Counted from the first letter of the stretch, positions 52,495 through 62,001 are shown. The stretch is 64,000 nt of DNA from Paenibacillus sp. FSL R5-0623 (GCF_037974265.1 NZ_CP150233.1:4960001-5024000), one strand, 5' to 3'. A program made the numbers and translations. The notes: generated from the sequence alone by a model not told the origin.

Positions 52495-53973
52495 TTAAAG
52501 TTTGTTCTCAGCGGAAGAAGCTTGATGATCCGAGACCAATTCATTCAAGTCTACAATCAGTTGCTCCAATTCTCCAAAGCTCTCTACCATCTTCTGTGTC
52601 AGGTTACGTTGTTCTTCCATGCTTGCCAGAATCTCTTCTGTCGCTGCACTGGATTGCTCAGTCACACTCGAAATCTCGGAAACCTCATTCACAACTCTGG
52701 TGGAGGATTCCTTCATGGTCGCCGAACTAGTCTCGATATCTGTCGCTTGATTCAACACATGCTGAGAGTTGCTGTTGATCGTACGGAATACTTCCTCTGC
52801 CGTATGGACGCTATCTCTTCCTTGTTGTAACGATTGACGAATGCGTTCGAATCGATCCGTCAGTGCCTGCGTCTGTCCTTTTAATCGAGACAGGATGGTT
52901 CCAATATCACTTGCGGACTGACCCGAGTTCTCTGCTAACTTGCGAACTTCCTCTGATACAACAGCAAACCCGCGTCCATGCTCACCCGCACGAGCGGCTT
53001 CAATGGCTGCATTGAGTGCAAGCAGGTTGGTCTGACTCGCAATATCCGCTATGCTGTTCAACATAAGTGTCATGGATTCACTTTCCTCGTTGAACTTTCG
53101 CATGTCATTTGCAGTTGTATTGATCGTTTCATATAGATCTTGCATTTGGATGTTTAGCTGGTCCATCTGTGTGCTTCCAGTTTGCGTGCTTGTTGCCATA
53201 CTTGCGGACAACTCTTTCATCTGCTGGGAATACGACGCAACGTCCTTGATATGCTGATCCGACACAGACAAGGATTCCGAGATCTCGGCCACACTGGTCG
53301 CCTGGAACTCAACACCTTTTGCAACCTCACTGAACCCAAGCGTCACCTCATTGGTAATGGAGCCAGTCGCATTCACTTTTTGCTTCAATTGATCCGTATA
53401 ACGTGATAAACCTTCGACCGATTCCTTCACACGCTCCAGCATGGTTTCCACTCTTTGCTTAGAATGCTCCACCTCATTCTGGCGTACTTCACTTTCATGG
53501 AAGAGCCTTTGATTCAGCTGTGAGACCAGCATCAGAATGGCCCCCGTGAGAGCGAATAGTCCCACATTAACGATATTACCGATTAGCTCAACAGAGTCAA
53601 CGGTATTCATAACAAATAACTGAAGAACACTGTTGACTAGTAATACCGAAAATCCAACCACAAAAAATTTCTTGTTAGGAAATAACAGTAGTACTGCGGT
53701 TATAACCAAACTTAAGGCAAAATTGACCGTTCCCCAACCGACATAGACTCCACATATTGTCAGTAATATGGTAATCAGCCATGGAATGAGATGAATATGT
53801 TTCTTTTTCGCATTAGCGTATGTAATCCAAACTACAAAGATCAGAGCTACTCCATTGGACACTAGTAACTTCGGCATCGTAAAGGCCAGACCCATACCAA
53901 TGGCAATAATAATCCACAAAATGATACCGATTAATTTGTTCCTTTTCCAAATAATTTCGTCCATACGATCCAT
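52495..53973 (-). CDS. Methyl-accepting chemotaxis protein with multi-span membrane sensor
   Basis: 492 residues. The N-terminal ~170 residues hold about six hydrophobic helices ([53 protein letters not shown], and so on) without an extracellular domain. The signalling part (~200-492) has the conserved tip ([38 protein letters not shown]). There is no HAMP domain. Such receptors sense membrane-linked or intracellular cues (redox, membrane state) and not a bound outside ligand, by analogy with other multi-span receptors. It is monocistronic. A 14-bp perfect inverted repeat lies about 195 bp upstream. Confidence 0.9.
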   Translation of the reverse strand: MDRMDEIIWKRNKLIGIILWIIIAIGMGLAFTMPKLLVSNGVALIFVVWITYANAKKKHIHLIPWLITILLTICGVYVGWGTVNFALSLVITAVLLLFPNKKFFVVGFSVLLVNSVLQLFVMNTVDSVELIGNIVNVGLFALTGAILMLVSQLNQRLFHESEVRQNEVEHSKQRVETMLERVKESVEGLSRYTDQLKQKVNATGSITNEVTLGFSEVAKGVEFQATSVAEISESLSVSDQHIKDVASYSQQMKELSASMATSTQTGSTQMDQLNIQMQDLYETINTTANDMRKFNEESESMTLMLNSIADIASQTNLLALNAAIEAARAGEHGRGFAVVSEEVRKLAENSGQSASDIGTILSRLKGQTQALTDRFERIRQSLQQGRDSVHTAEEVFRTINSNSQHVLNQATDIETSSATMKESSTRVVNEVSEISSVTEQSSAATEEILASMEEQRNLTQKMVESFGELEQLIVDLNELVSDHQASSAENKL

Positions 53974-54167
53974 GCATACCCCGTCCTTTTAAGTAGGTTA
54001 AATGTGAGTTGTAGGGCCTTTCTGTACTACATCTAGTAGTCTTTGGTCCTGCTTATGTGCAAATCGCAAATACGCAGCGCCTTAGCATAGTACATATTAA
54101 CTTCATAAGTATGAAACCAGCGCTACTTTATGTATATCGGTATTCAACATTTAAAATGAATATGAAC

Positions 54168-54199
54168 TGTAAAATGATATGTAAGCATATCATTTTACA
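54168..54199. repeat. Perfect 14-bp inverted repeat
   Basis: TGTAAAATGATATG and CATATCATTTTACA are perfect arms around TAAG. No T-run follows on either strand, so it is not a standard terminator. It sits in the 303-bp gene-free stretch 53974-54276, next to the true terminator of the pectate lyase gene and upstream of the chemoreceptor gene. Possible operator or RNA hairpin. Confidence 0.7.
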
Positions 54200-54204
54200 A
54201 ACAT

Positions 54205-54251
54205 AAAAAGGCCTGTCTTATGCGTTATGGCGCACAAGACAGGCCTTTTTG
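54205..54251 (-). terminator. Terminator of the pectate lyase gene
   Basis: AAAAAGGCCTGTCTTATGCG and CGCACAAGACAGGCCTTTTT arms pair almost completely; T-run on both strands. Confidence 0.88.
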
Positions 54252-54276
54252 GTCGTGAATGGATGTGCAGCAACTC

Positions 54277-55320
54277 TTATTTTCCGAATACAAGTGTCGT
54301 ATTGGAGGAACCTGCATACTTGGTGACGAACTCACGCGCGTAGCTGGCACTCTCTACCTGATAACTATAATTGGAGCTTGGTCTCCAGTTTGTTTTAGGA
54401 GAAGTCGGACTATTAAGCGCAGGTGTACTTCCCGTATCCGTAAACTCACCTTTTCCTTTGTCATCCAGGATGCCACCCTTTTCAGCGCCAGCACCAAAGT
54501 AGTTGTTTTCAGAATAAATCCGTGCTTTTTCACCAATTGTGATGGCCTGATTAAAGTTGTTTGCATAGTTGTTTTTGAGATGGAAGTAACCATATCTTAA
54601 AAGTCCAGGACCACGTACATATAAATTTTCGAAGTAATTATTGGACATCGTCACATGAGGTACTCCATTGTAACTGCTGTTACCATCATTCGGATGACCA
54701 AGGATGACGCCATACTTATGGTTTGCAAATTTGGAATTGCTAATCGTAATATAGTCGGCGCGATCTCCAATATACAGAAGTTTGTCCAGATCACTACCGC
54801 CAGAGCTGTAGCTGTGACCAGCAAACGTCACATGATCAATCCAGTAATTGGAGCCTGAAGTGATATACATCTGGATATCATCATTGGCATTAATATTGGA
54901 AGCGTGTTCAAAAGTCAGATTCTGAAAAATCACATTGCTTGAACTGCTTGTGGATCTGAAATGAATATTCGTTAATGTATGTTTGCCAAAGGAACCTACA
55001 AGGGTCTTGTTCGCTCCGAATTCAACCTTTTGCAGCGTGGAGGAAGAAATATTCTGTTCAACAACGACAATCTTGGCTGTAGAGCCTGCCATTTGTGTTC
55101 TCAAGTCATTCAGATTACTAACGTAAACCACCTGACCGTTCTTGCCACCTGTCGTAGCTGACTTGGATACACCATTTTCATTCTTGGCACTGCCTGCAAA
55201 ACCAGTCAACCCGTTCGTACCTGTGTTTGGATAACTGGCCGCACCATATGTAGACGGGGCTGTGGAGACAGTTAACAACAATAGAGTTATAGCGAGTAAA
55301 AGCATCGAAAATTTCTTCAA
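54277..55320 (-). CDS. Secreted pectate lyase (polysaccharide lyase family 1)
   Basis: About 347 residues. The start is the TTG at 55320, because AAGGATGG lies 7 bases upstream and it gives a clean signal peptide ([20 protein letters not shown], cleavage near TYGAAS); a longer frame to 55416 has neither. The PL1 hallmarks: [50 protein letters not shown] (in parts: NYWIDHVTF, the vWiDH motif), [13 protein letters not shown] with Ca2+-binding Asp residues, [22 protein letters not shown] (the catalytic-Arg region RxPxxR-like). It cleaves polygalacturonate by beta-elimination and needs Ca2+. It is monocistronic. Confidence 0.9.
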   Translation of the reverse strand: MKKFSMLLLAITLLLLTVSTAPSTYGAASYPNTGTNGLTGFAGSAKNENGVSKSATTGGKNGQVVYVSNLNDLRTQMAGSTAKIVVVEQNISSSTLQKVEFGANKTLVGSFGKHTLTNIHFRSTSSSSNVIFQNLTFEHASNINANDDIQMYITSGSNYWIDHVTFAGHSYSSGGSDLDKLLYIGDRADYITISNSKFANHKYGVILGHPNDGNSSYNGVPHVTMSNNYFENLYVRGPGLLRYGYFHLKNNYANNFNQAITIGEKARIYSENNYFGAGAEKGGILDDKGKGEFTDTGSTPALNSPTSPKTNWRPSSNYSYQVESASYAREFVTKYAGSSNTTLVFGK

Positions 55321-55486
55321 AATTTCACCATCCTTTATAATATTATCCTCAAAGACAACTCGATTATATCGTGTAACTTTGGCTGTGACAATACAAAAAT
55401 TGCAAAAAGACAACAATTATCATTTTTATGCAACAGCAGATCAGATATAGTGAAAAAACGTAAAACCAGGCCATTCTTTCACACAA

Positions 55487-55514
55487 AATAGAGCCGCTAA
55501 TTAGCGGCTCTATT
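55487..55514. terminator. Perfect 28-nt palindrome, probable terminator of the AraC gene
   Basis: AATAGAGCCGCTAA and TTAGCGGCTCTATT pair fully; TATTTTGTG follows on the minus strand. It separates the AraC-regulator gene from the pectate lyase promoter. Confidence 0.7.
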
Positions 55515-55538
55515 AACGAGTACTATGTGATCCGACTT

Positions 55539-55566
55539 GGAACTGATCCACCCTTGGATCAGTTCC
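55539..55566. repeat. Perfect 12-bp inverted repeat downstream of the AraC gene
   Basis: GGAACTGATCCA and TGGATCAGTTCC around CCCT. No T-run. It lies 44 bp after the AraC-regulator stop and before the palindrome at 55487, so it may protect or attenuate the transcript end. Confidence 0.6.
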
Positions 55567-55609
55567 TAAAGCCTATGACAAAAACACATCGCTTGCGGAT
55601 AATAATATG

Positions 55610-56452
55610 TTACGACTTCTGATAGCTGCGGCGGAAGGCACCGGGTGTAAGTCGCTCCAGCTTCTTGAAGATGGCTCCATAATAGCTGGTCGATTCGAAA
55701 CCGACTTGACGAGCAATATCCTCCATTCCGCGCTGCACATTGTCGAGCAGCAGTTCCTTGCTCTTGTTGACTCTTACCTGATTAACATAGCTGATGGGAC
55801 GAATACCTGTCGTTTTCTTAAACAAATGACAGAAATATTCTGGTGTGACACCGATCAATCCAGCCAGCGTTGGCAAAGTAATCTCTTCAGCATAATGTTG
55901 TTCAATATAGTCCAGAACCGGTTTTATTCGCTCATACTGCTGCCCGACCGTATCGCTGCCCTCAACAGATACGCGTTGAATAATCTCTGTCAATAAGGTA
56001 TAGAGAATGGCGGAGCAGGCGTAATTGCTTAATGTCTGCTCTTGTGGTGTTAAGGCAGCTTGCAGCAGCTCCCGCATTCGGGATAGAAGGTGTTCAGGTT
56101 GTGCAAGCGTGTATACGCATGTGTCGACAATGCCAACGGTTTCAAACAAGTTTGCTGACCCGTTGCCATCAAAAATGATCCAGTCGACTTCCCAACTGTC
56201 GGATAGCGCATAGTATTCGTGCTTCTGTCCAGGGAATAACAGCATGCCCATACCTGGTTTGACGATATGTTCCGTTTCACTTAGCTTGAGCTTACCCACA
56301 CCGCTGCGACATTGTATCCACTGATAATCCTCAATGCCTTGGTCTCGGCGGATATGCTCCTGTTCATGATGCAGGCCGATGCCAAGCAAATAAAAAGGGA
56401 GCAGCTTGTCTCGGGCAGATAACACGGGGAAATTACGATTGGGATGAGGCAT
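55610..56452 (-). CDS. AraC-family regulator divergent from the GH42 gene
   Basis: 280 residues with AGGAGAG before the ATG. The N-terminal cupin-like sensor (YQWIQCRSGVGKLKLSETEHIVKPGMGMLLFPGQKHEYYA) is typical of sugar-sensing AraC proteins. The C-terminal double HTH is complete (LPTLAGLIGVTPEYFCHLFKKTTGIRPISYVNQVRVNKSKELL and MEDIARQVGFESTSYYGAIFKKLERLTPGAFR, seen as LAGLIGVTPEYFCHLFKKTTG and IARQVGFESTSYYGAIFKK). It shares a 114-bp promoter region with the beta-galactosidase gene and so is the likely regulator of it, sensing a galactoside or related sugar. Confidence 0.92.
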   Translation of the reverse strand: MPHPNRNFPVLSARDKLLPFYLLGIGLHHEQEHIRRDQGIEDYQWIQCRSGVGKLKLSETEHIVKPGMGMLLFPGQKHEYYALSDSWEVDWIIFDGNGSANLFETVGIVDTCVYTLAQPEHLLSRMRELLQAALTPQEQTLSNYACSAILYTLLTEIIQRVSVEGSDTVGQQYERIKPVLDYIEQHYAEEITLPTLAGLIGVTPEYFCHLFKKTTGIRPISYVNQVRVNKSKELLLDNVQRGMEDIARQVGFESTSYYGAIFKKLERLTPGAFRRSYQKS

Positions 56453-56566
56453 ACGACTAACTCTCCTGATCTTAATATTGTTATATCATATTAATTATTT
56501 AAGATATTCACTCGAATTAATATAACATATAATCGCAATATATTGATAAATAAAGGAGATCACAGG

Positions 56567-58552
56567 ATGACAATTAAGATCGGAATTGATTATTATCCAG
56601 AGCAATGGACCCCGGAGTTATGGGAGAAAGATGCCATACTTATGCAACAGACAGGGGTTGCAGTTGTGCGAATGGCGGAGTTCGCCTGGAGCCGAATGGA
56701 ACCGACTGAGGGTAATTATCAGTTTGAATGGCTGGATGCGGCTATAGAAGTATTCGCTTCGCGTGGTATGGAAATTGTGTTATGCACCCCCACCAATACC
56801 CCGCCAAACTGGATGACAACCCGTTATCCGGATGTGCTGCCCATGGATGAACAACGCCACATCATTCGGCCAGGTGTGCGTGGACATCGCTGCAACAACA
56901 GCCCTTCCTTGAGAATGCTGGGTTCCAAATTTGTGGAAGCGATATCACAGCGCTATGGACAGCATCCCGCAGTCATTGGCTGGCAAATCGATAACGAGAT
57001 GCACTACCAGGAATGCCATTGTGATACATGTAATCGTGCATTTGTCGCTTGGCTGCAAAAGCGTTATTCCAATTTGGAGGAGTTGAACCGGGAGTGGGGA
57101 ACGGTCGTCTGGAGTGGTGAGTACAGCAGTTGGGCTGAGGTAACAACACCACTCGGTGCCAACAAACCGATGAATCCTTCCTATCTTCTGGAGTACAAGC
57201 GGTTTTGTTCTGACAGCGTAGGCTATCTGCTGGGATGGCAGCTTGAGATTTTACGCCGTAACTGTCCAGGCCAATTTGTGACGCATAACATGTGGCAATA
57301 TCCGAACAGCCTGGACTATTATGATATGCACAACGAATTGGACTTCGTCTCTGTTGATTATTATCCGAATGAGCTGTATCTCGATTATGGCGATCGGTTT
57401 CCGAGGAACGGAGCGCTTACGCTGGACTTGGTTCGCGGCATCAAACGCCGGAATTTCTGGGTAATGGAACAACTCAGCGGAGCGCAGGGCGCCTGGATGC
57501 CGATTCAGCGCACCCCATATCCTGGACTGATCCGAGCTCGCTCTTGGCAGACAATCGCCCGCGGTGCGGATATGGTCGTCCATTTCCGCTGGCGGAGTGC
57601 TACCGTCGGAGCGGAACAGTTCTGGCATGGGCTGATCGACCACAGTAATGTTCCTGGACGCAGGTTCAGGGAGTTTGCAGAGCTTACTCGCGAGGTGAAC
57701 CGGTTAGGAGAAATGCTCGCCGACTCAACCATTGTTACCCAGGTTGCGATTCTGCATTCGCATGATCAGCACACGGCACTTTCCCTTCAGCCACAGGCGG
57801 AAGGAGGAATGCACTATATAGACAACCTGTCCTCTATGCATAATGCATTTCTTAAAATGGGCGTAGGTACAGACGTTATCAACTGGACCGAGGAGCTCGA
57901 CGGGTACAAGCTGGTCATCGTCCCTTCCCTCTTCCTGTTAAGTGAAGAAGTAGCACAGCGACTGGAGCGATTCGCAGCTAAAGGGGGGACGGTTGTTCTC
58001 ACCAATCGGACTGGTGTGAAGAACATGAGGAATGTATGTGAGATGCTTCCTCTACCGGGGCTACTGGCAGAAGCAGCGGGTGTTGTCGTAAGTGAATATG
58101 ATGCCATCGGCAACAGTGAGCATCGGATACGGAACGCGGAGGGCAAGACATTCGCTGCGAAGCAATGGTGTGATCTACTGGAACTGCGAGGTGCAGAGCC
58201 GATCGCCTGGTATGATAACGACTTTTACGAGGGTGTACCAGCGGTTACTGTCAATAAGTTTGGTGAAGGTGAAGTATATTATATCGGCACTTGGCCGGAA
58301 CCATCGTATTTCTATCAGCTGTTTGAAGGCATATTGAAGGAAAAGGAATTGGCGCCCAAAATCCAGCTACCAGAAGGTGTCGAGCTGTCGATTCGAACGA
58401 AGGGGGAACAAAGCTTCCTCTTCCTGATCAATATGACGAATGAGCAACGAGAGATTACGCTGGACGTTCCTTATCGCAGCTTGTTGACCAGCGAGAGATT
58501 GGATCAGAAGCTGACTCTTCCAGCTCTGGGAGTGGATATTCTAACTGTATAA
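56567..58552 (+). CDS. GH42 beta-galactosidase
   Basis: About 661 residues from the ATG at 56567 (AAAGGAGAT upstream; an 8-codon longer frame has no ribosome site). GH42 hallmarks: DYYPEQWTPELWEKD and WSRMEPTEGNYQFEWLD at the N-terminus, acid/base Glu in WQIDNEMHY, the Cys cluster CHCDTC that binds Zn2+ in part of the family, and nucleophile Glu in FWVMEQLSGAQGAW. Then follow the trimerisation domain and the C-terminal beta domain. No signal peptide, so it hydrolyses galactosides (lactose, galacto-oligosaccharides from arabinogalactan or pectin side chains) in the cytoplasm. Its natural terminator has been split by the IS element downstream. Confidence 0.93.
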   Translation: MTIKIGIDYYPEQWTPELWEKDAILMQQTGVAVVRMAEFAWSRMEPTEGNYQFEWLDAAIEVFASRGMEIVLCTPTNTPPNWMTTRYPDVLPMDEQRHIIRPGVRGHRCNNSPSLRMLGSKFVEAISQRYGQHPAVIGWQIDNEMHYQECHCDTCNRAFVAWLQKRYSNLEELNREWGTVVWSGEYSSWAEVTTPLGANKPMNPSYLLEYKRFCSDSVGYLLGWQLEILRRNCPGQFVTHNMWQYPNSLDYYDMHNELDFVSVDYYPNELYLDYGDRFPRNGALTLDLVRGIKRRNFWVMEQLSGAQGAWMPIQRTPYPGLIRARSWQTIARGADMVVHFRWRSATVGAEQFWHGLIDHSNVPGRRFREFAELTREVNRLGEMLADSTIVTQVAILHSHDQHTALSLQPQAEGGMHYIDNLSSMHNAFLKMGVGTDVINWTEELDGYKLVIVPSLFLLSEEVAQRLERFAAKGGTVVLTNRTGVKNMRNVCEMLPLPGLLAEAAGVVVSEYDAIGNSEHRIRNAEGKTFAAKQWCDLLELRGAEPIAWYDNDFYEGVPAVTVNKFGEGEVYYIGTWPEPSYFYQLFEGILKEKELAPKIQLPEGVELSIRTKGEQSFLFLINMTNEQREITLDVPYRSLLTSERLDQKLTLPALGVDILTV

Positions 58553-58576
58553 GAGTAGCAGTTTTTCGTATTTAAA

Positions 58577-58605
58577 AAGGGATGTATCACAAGGCTTACG
58601 ACCTT
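58577..58605 (+). terminator. Left half of the GH42 terminator, interrupted by the IS element
   Basis: AAGGGATGT (58577-58585) is complementary to ACATCCCTT (60074-60082) on the far side of the insertion. Removing the element and one CTT copy restores a hairpin followed by CTCTTATTT. Confidence 0.7.
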
Positions 58606-58642
58606 TAAAATGTACCCCTTGTAAAGGACAAATTAAAAAAGG

Positions 58643-59512
58643 TTAGGCTGCTTCAAGCTGCTGTCTGTATCGCGCAGGCGGCAGCTTGTTTAAGTTCCAT
58701 TGACCTCGATAATGATTGTAATAGATCATGTAGCTTTTCACTTCTTGCTTAACCTCTTCCAGGGTCATACATGTTTTGAAATTCGTTTCATCTTTAAAAT
58801 GCCCAAAGAAGGATTCTTGTGGAGCATTGTCCCAACAGTTTCCTCGACGCGACATGGATTGACCTAGCCCCATGTTCTTCACAAGCTTTTGAAACTTTGG
58901 GTTCGTATAGTGAAATCCTTGATCCGAATGAATCAACGCATTCGAGGTGAGATGACGATGCTTTTTGAGTTGTTTCAACGTCTCCATCGCAATGTCCAAA
59001 CCGAGTGAAGCAGAGACTTCATAAGCTAAAATCTCATTACTTTCAGCATCTTTAATGGTCGATAGGTAGGCTCGCTTATTTTTCCCATACGTTAAATACG
59101 TGATGTCTGTTAATAGTACCTTACCTGCAATCCCTTGCTTAAAAGCTCGATTTAACGTGTTAGGACAGGTTCGATGCTCTTGGGTGGCCTTGGCCATACG
59201 ACGTGCGGGATTCGCTTTGCGAATCGGACAAACGATGTTGTACTTTTGCATGACACGACGAATTCGCTTGAGATTGTATGTGACTCCATAGTGGAGCTCC
59301 AGCGTCATTTTGATTTGACGGGCACCTTTCTTTCTTCCACGGTAATGGTAGGCTTTCAGAACGATTGCTTTTACTTTCTGATCGTCTTGTTCCTGATTTT
59401 GACGATGTAACCGAGCATCTTTGCTACAATATTGGTAATAGCCCGAACGTGAAACTCCAGCAATTTCACAAAGAACATGCACCTTGCGTTGGAAAGGGTA
59501 TGTATGCATCAT
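58643..59512 (-). CDS. IS3-family transposase OrfB (DDE integrase domain)
   Basis: 289 residues as a free frame, normally made as the C-terminal part of an OrfAB fusion. A helical IS150-type N region (FQRKVHVLCEIAGVSRSGYYQY) is followed by HTH_21-like KGARQIKMTLELHYGVTYNLKRIRRVMQKY and the rve core: DITYLTYGKNKRAYLSTIKDAESNEILAYEVS, HSDQGFHYT (second Asp), and CWDNAPQESFFGHFKDE (catalytic Glu) for the DDE triad. The -1 frame is open upstream through both slippery heptamers, so the complete transposase can be made. No disabling mutation was seen. Confidence 0.92.
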   Translation of the reverse strand: MMHTYPFQRKVHVLCEIAGVSRSGYYQYCSKDARLHRQNQEQDDQKVKAIVLKAYHYRGRKKGARQIKMTLELHYGVTYNLKRIRRVMQKYNIVCPIRKANPARRMAKATQEHRTCPNTLNRAFKQGIAGKVLLTDITYLTYGKNKRAYLSTIKDAESNEILAYEVSASLGLDIAMETLKQLKKHRHLTSNALIHSDQGFHYTNPKFQKLVKNMGLGQSMSRRGNCWDNAPQESFFGHFKDETNFKTCMTLEEVKQEVKSYMIYYNHYRGQWNLNKLPPARYRQQLEAA

Positions 59513-59544
59513 CTGTTGAATCAGTTCGAATTTTTGCCGCGTAC

Positions 59545-59982
59545 TTAGTTGGATGTCTTTTTTCTCATCTGCCTTTCGAGTTGATCGAGCTTTTTTAAGA
59601 ATTCATTCTCCGCTTCAAGCCATTTCATTTTCGCTTCCAAACGGGCATATTTTTCTTCAAGACTTAATTCACGGGTCAGCGGACGGCCTGAGGCGTGTTT
59701 TCTACCGTCAGTTAATCCAGTAGGTCCTTGTTCTTGAAAAGCCATACGCCATCGATTGGAAGCCTTTCGAATCCGGGTAGCACCCAAGACGTCAAGGGGA
59801 AAGCCTGCTTCCTGAAAAATCTCACGGGGAAGCGTACCTTGACTGTATTCTTGAATAAATCGTTCTTTGAACGCATCCGTGTACGTAATAGCTTTAGCAC
59901 TGACATTTTTCACATAGGGATTTCTTCTTAACTGATCTTGCTCTTGAGTTGTAAAGTGTTTTTTTGACATTCGCTTGACCAC
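59545..59982 (-). CDS. IS3-family transposase OrfA (HTH and leucine zipper)
   Basis: Up to 145 residues; the ATG at 59970 is a likely start, with a GTG at 59982 as alternative. The N-terminal helix-turn-helix region (FKERFIQEYSQGTLPREIFQEAGFP) binds the inverted repeats. The C-terminal heptad region (LEEKYARLEAKMKWLEAENEFLKKL) mediates dimers. It ends just after the frameshift site. OrfA alone usually represses transposition. It is translated with OrfB by programmed -1 frameshifting. Confidence 0.9.
   Translation of the reverse strand: MVKRMSKKHFTTQEQDQLRRNPYVKNVSAKAITYTDAFKERFIQEYSQGTLPREIFQEAGFPLDVLGATRIRKASNRWRMAFQEQGPTGLTDGRKHASGRPLTRELSLEEKYARLEAKMKWLEAENEFLKKLDQLERQMRKKTSN
59557..59563 (-). 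promoter_or_regulatory. Programmed -1 frameshift heptamer of the IS element
   Basis: A-AAA-AAG in the orfA reading frame, ten codons or fewer before its stop; the -1 frame then continues DIQLSTRQKFELIQQ into OrfB without a stop. A second identical heptamer (59590-59596) lies 33 bases upstream in the same frame and is equally possible. Confidence 0.75.
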
Positions 59983-60138
59983 CGCTCGTTTTTTTATTCA
60001 TTGTACACAAAAAGACCCTACAAGATGACCTTTTTTAAAGTGTCCATCTTATAGGGTACATTTTACTTGAGGGACATCCCTTCTCTTATTTCACTAACGT
60101 CCACCAATTCGAATAAGAGTTTTGCCAGTTAGTTTGTC

Positions 60139-61284
60139 TTATTTGATTTTGATTTCCAGTTCATCCTTCTTGGCTTCTTGTAAATCATCATAGACCTTAT
60201 CTGGTTTACCACGAAGTTTTAATACCATCGATTTCGGATTGTCCAGCAGATTGCTGCTGAAAGTATACATCATTCCGTCTTCCGTTCCGCTCCCAAATAT
60301 CGTGGATAAGTTGGTTTGCTTCCCGTCTTTAGAGGTAGTTACAATCTCGATGGGCTGAACGACCTCACTGATCAACAACTTCGTCTTGTAATCGATCTCT
60401 TGCTCCGGCTCATAAACAAGCCTGACCCGAGTTACAAGTGGAGATACCTCAACTTCGGACAACATGACCTCATAACCTCCAAGGGTAAAAGTCCGATTAA
60501 CGTTGATGATTTCCGTTTTAGGGATAGAGAATTTGGGATCCAGCGCAAAAGAAAGATTCATTTTTTTGGAATATTTATATTTCCGTTCCTTTTCCCCTTT
60601 TTCTAAACTTCCCACCACATCTGGAACAAAGGAAGAAAGCTGGAACTGAAGATTCACTTGCTCAGGCAGCGGTTTATTTCGATTTCGCTCAATTGTTTTC
60701 CGGCCATAAATGGTATGTTTATCATTCGAGAAATGCCCCCCTCCTATATTTCCGTTATCAAGGACATAACCTGTTCTTGCATCCGTCATCTTGGTATTGA
60801 CTATCGAATAAATCTCTTGCGATGCATCCGTTCTGGCGGTATACAATACGATTATCCTGTTCTCATCCGCCATAACCGCGTTCACGGTAAACTGATATAT
60901 TCCTGAAGTAACCGTCCGATCCACGAGTTGCACATACCCATGATTGAGCGTTGAAGTAATCGTTGCACGGTCCATATCCGAAGTTAACAGGTCACGAAAG
61001 GGTTCTAGTACTCCCCAATCGGTTACAGGCTCAGTATATGTTGCCGGTTGTTGCCCATAGTTTCCAAGCGGGCCTATAAGAAGAAACCAACCTGCAGCCA
61101 GAACCGTGACTAGCACTGCCGTGATCCATTTGATACGAACGGTCCTACCTGATCGTTTTGTTCTGGCCTTTGCGAGACCACGTTGAATTGCAGCAGTTGT
61201 GTCCGCCGGATTCCAGTGCTGCTTCTCTCTTTTCACCTGATATGCGTCTGCAAGAAGTGCTTTTTCCTCCGGGTTAGTGGTCAT
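60139..61284 (-). CDS. DUF4179-family anti-sigma factor, membrane-bound
   Basis: 381 residues. The N-terminal cytoplasmic ~50 residues, one membrane helix (IKWITAVLVTVLAAGWFLLIG, about 49-69) and a large extracellular region with the DUF4179-type fold (YVQLVDRTVTSGIYQFTVNAVMADENRIIVLYTA and ISLDPKFSIPKTEIINVNRTFTLGGYEVMLSEVEVSPLVTRV, seen as VMLSEVEVSPLVTRVRLVYE) match anti-sigma factors paired with ECF sigma factors in Bacillales. The start overlaps the sigma gene by 11 bp. It should hold the sigma factor inactive until an outside signal arrives. Signal unknown. Confidence 0.87.
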   Translation of the reverse strand: MTTNPEEKALLADAYQVKREKQHWNPADTTAAIQRGLAKARTKRSGRTVRIKWITAVLVTVLAAGWFLLIGPLGNYGQQPATYTEPVTDWGVLEPFRDLLTSDMDRATITSTLNHGYVQLVDRTVTSGIYQFTVNAVMADENRIIVLYTARTDASQEIYSIVNTKMTDARTGYVLDNGNIGGGHFSNDKHTIYGRKTIERNRNKPLPEQVNLQFQLSSFVPDVVGSLEKGEKERKYKYSKKMNLSFALDPKFSIPKTEIINVNRTFTLGGYEVMLSEVEVSPLVTRVRLVYEPEQEIDYKTKLLISEVVQPIEIVTTSKDGKQTNLSTIFGSGTEDGMMYTFSSNLLDNPKSMVLKLRGKPDKVYDDLQEAKKDELEIKIK

Positions 61285-61822
61285 GCCAATCCCTCCTGTT
61301 CTTCATCAACTTGCGCAACTGCTGGAGTCCTTTATGCTGCCAGGTCTTGATCGTACCTTCCGGTTTTCCGAGGATGGAGGCAATATCCGTCAGTGTCATG
61401 TCGTTATAATATTTCAGCAATAATACATGGCGATATTTCGGTTTCACCTTTTGCAAAAGAGATTCCATAGCGATTCGATTATCATCAACGCTGATCATCC
61501 AAGATGCCGGAATGCTGTCCTCCAGATCTTCCTTCGCCAGTGGTGTCGCCCGCTTGCGGCGCCTCTGTTCATCGATGCAAACATAGATCAGAATCCGAAT
61601 GATCCACGACTTGAACGCTTTCTCATTGTTCAGCGTTCGACGCTTGATCCAAGCCCGGCACGTCATCTCTTGTACCGCTTCCAGCGCATCTTGCCGATTA
61701 CGCAGGTAACTGTAGGCAATGGAAATAAGCGTATCTTGATGTTCCATAATGGATTGCACAAATTCCGTCTCGTCTTCGGTCTGTACATAGATCCTCTGGT
61801 TCATCTCTGCTTTTGTTTCCAC
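61274..61822 (-). CDS. ECF-type RNA polymerase sigma factor
   Basis: About 182 residues. The GTG at 61822 is chosen because AAGGAGGG stands 7 bases upstream; a longer frame to 61876 runs through the promoter. Region 2 (LISIAYSYLRNRQDALEAVQEMTCRAW, with the -10-binding helix KAFKSWIIRILIYVCIDEQRRRKR) and region 4 (PKYRHVLLLKYYNDMTLTDIASILGKPEGTIKTWQHKGLQQLRKLM, seen as LTDIASILGKPEGTIKTWQHKG) are both complete. It is co-transcribed with its anti-sigma factor. A promoter with AAACC and CGTC elements 16-17 bp apart lies upstream, suggesting autoregulation. Confidence 0.93.
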   Translation of the reverse strand: METKAEMNQRIYVQTEDETEFVQSIMEHQDTLISIAYSYLRNRQDALEAVQEMTCRAWIKRRTLNNEKAFKSWIIRILIYVCIDEQRRRKRATPLAKEDLEDSIPASWMISVDDNRIAMESLLQKVKPKYRHVLLLKYYNDMTLTDIASILGKPEGTIKTWQHKGLQQLRKLMKNRRDWHDH

Positions 61823-61858
61823 CCCGCATCCCTCCTTCTCTCTCTTTCTGTGGTATAA

Positions 61859-61884
61859 GACGGGTGAGTGAAGCAAACGGTTTT
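61859..61884 (-). promoter_or_regulatory. Putative autoregulated ECF promoter
   Basis: On the minus strand AAAACC, a 16-base spacer and CGTC resemble ECF promoters (AAC-type -35, CGTC -10). It is placed about 37 bp before the sigma-factor GTG. Confidence 0.45.
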
Positions 61885-61903
61885 TAATATTTGTTCATTA
61901 TAA

Positions 61904-61933
61904 AAAGCCCCGCCATCATCATGAGGGAGCTTG
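61904..61933 (-). terminator. Terminator after the 62002-62403 gene
   Basis: On the minus strand GCTCCCTCAT and ATGGCGGGGC arms (one mismatch, G-T pairs) around GATG, followed by TTTTT. Confidence 0.7.
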
Positions 61934-62001
61934 ATTACATAACAATCGGCCGCCGATATACTGAATTACTCACAAGTATGATCAATCCAAGATCAACTAA
62001 C

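Larger units (their letters stand above)
58606..60065 (-). mobile_element. IS3-family (IS150-like) insertion sequence, apparently intact
   Basis: Both ends begin TAAAATGTACCC and are similar over about 37 nt (GGACA and AAAAAAGG shared farther in). A 3-bp target duplication CTT flanks it (58603-58605 and 60066-60068). Inside are overlapping orfA and orfB with a -1 frameshift signal, all on the minus strand; length about 1.46 kb. These are the standard features of IS3-family elements. IS3 ends usually start TG; if the ends are taken at TGTACC (58611-60060) no duplication is found, so the longer boundaries are preferred. Confidence 0.88.
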
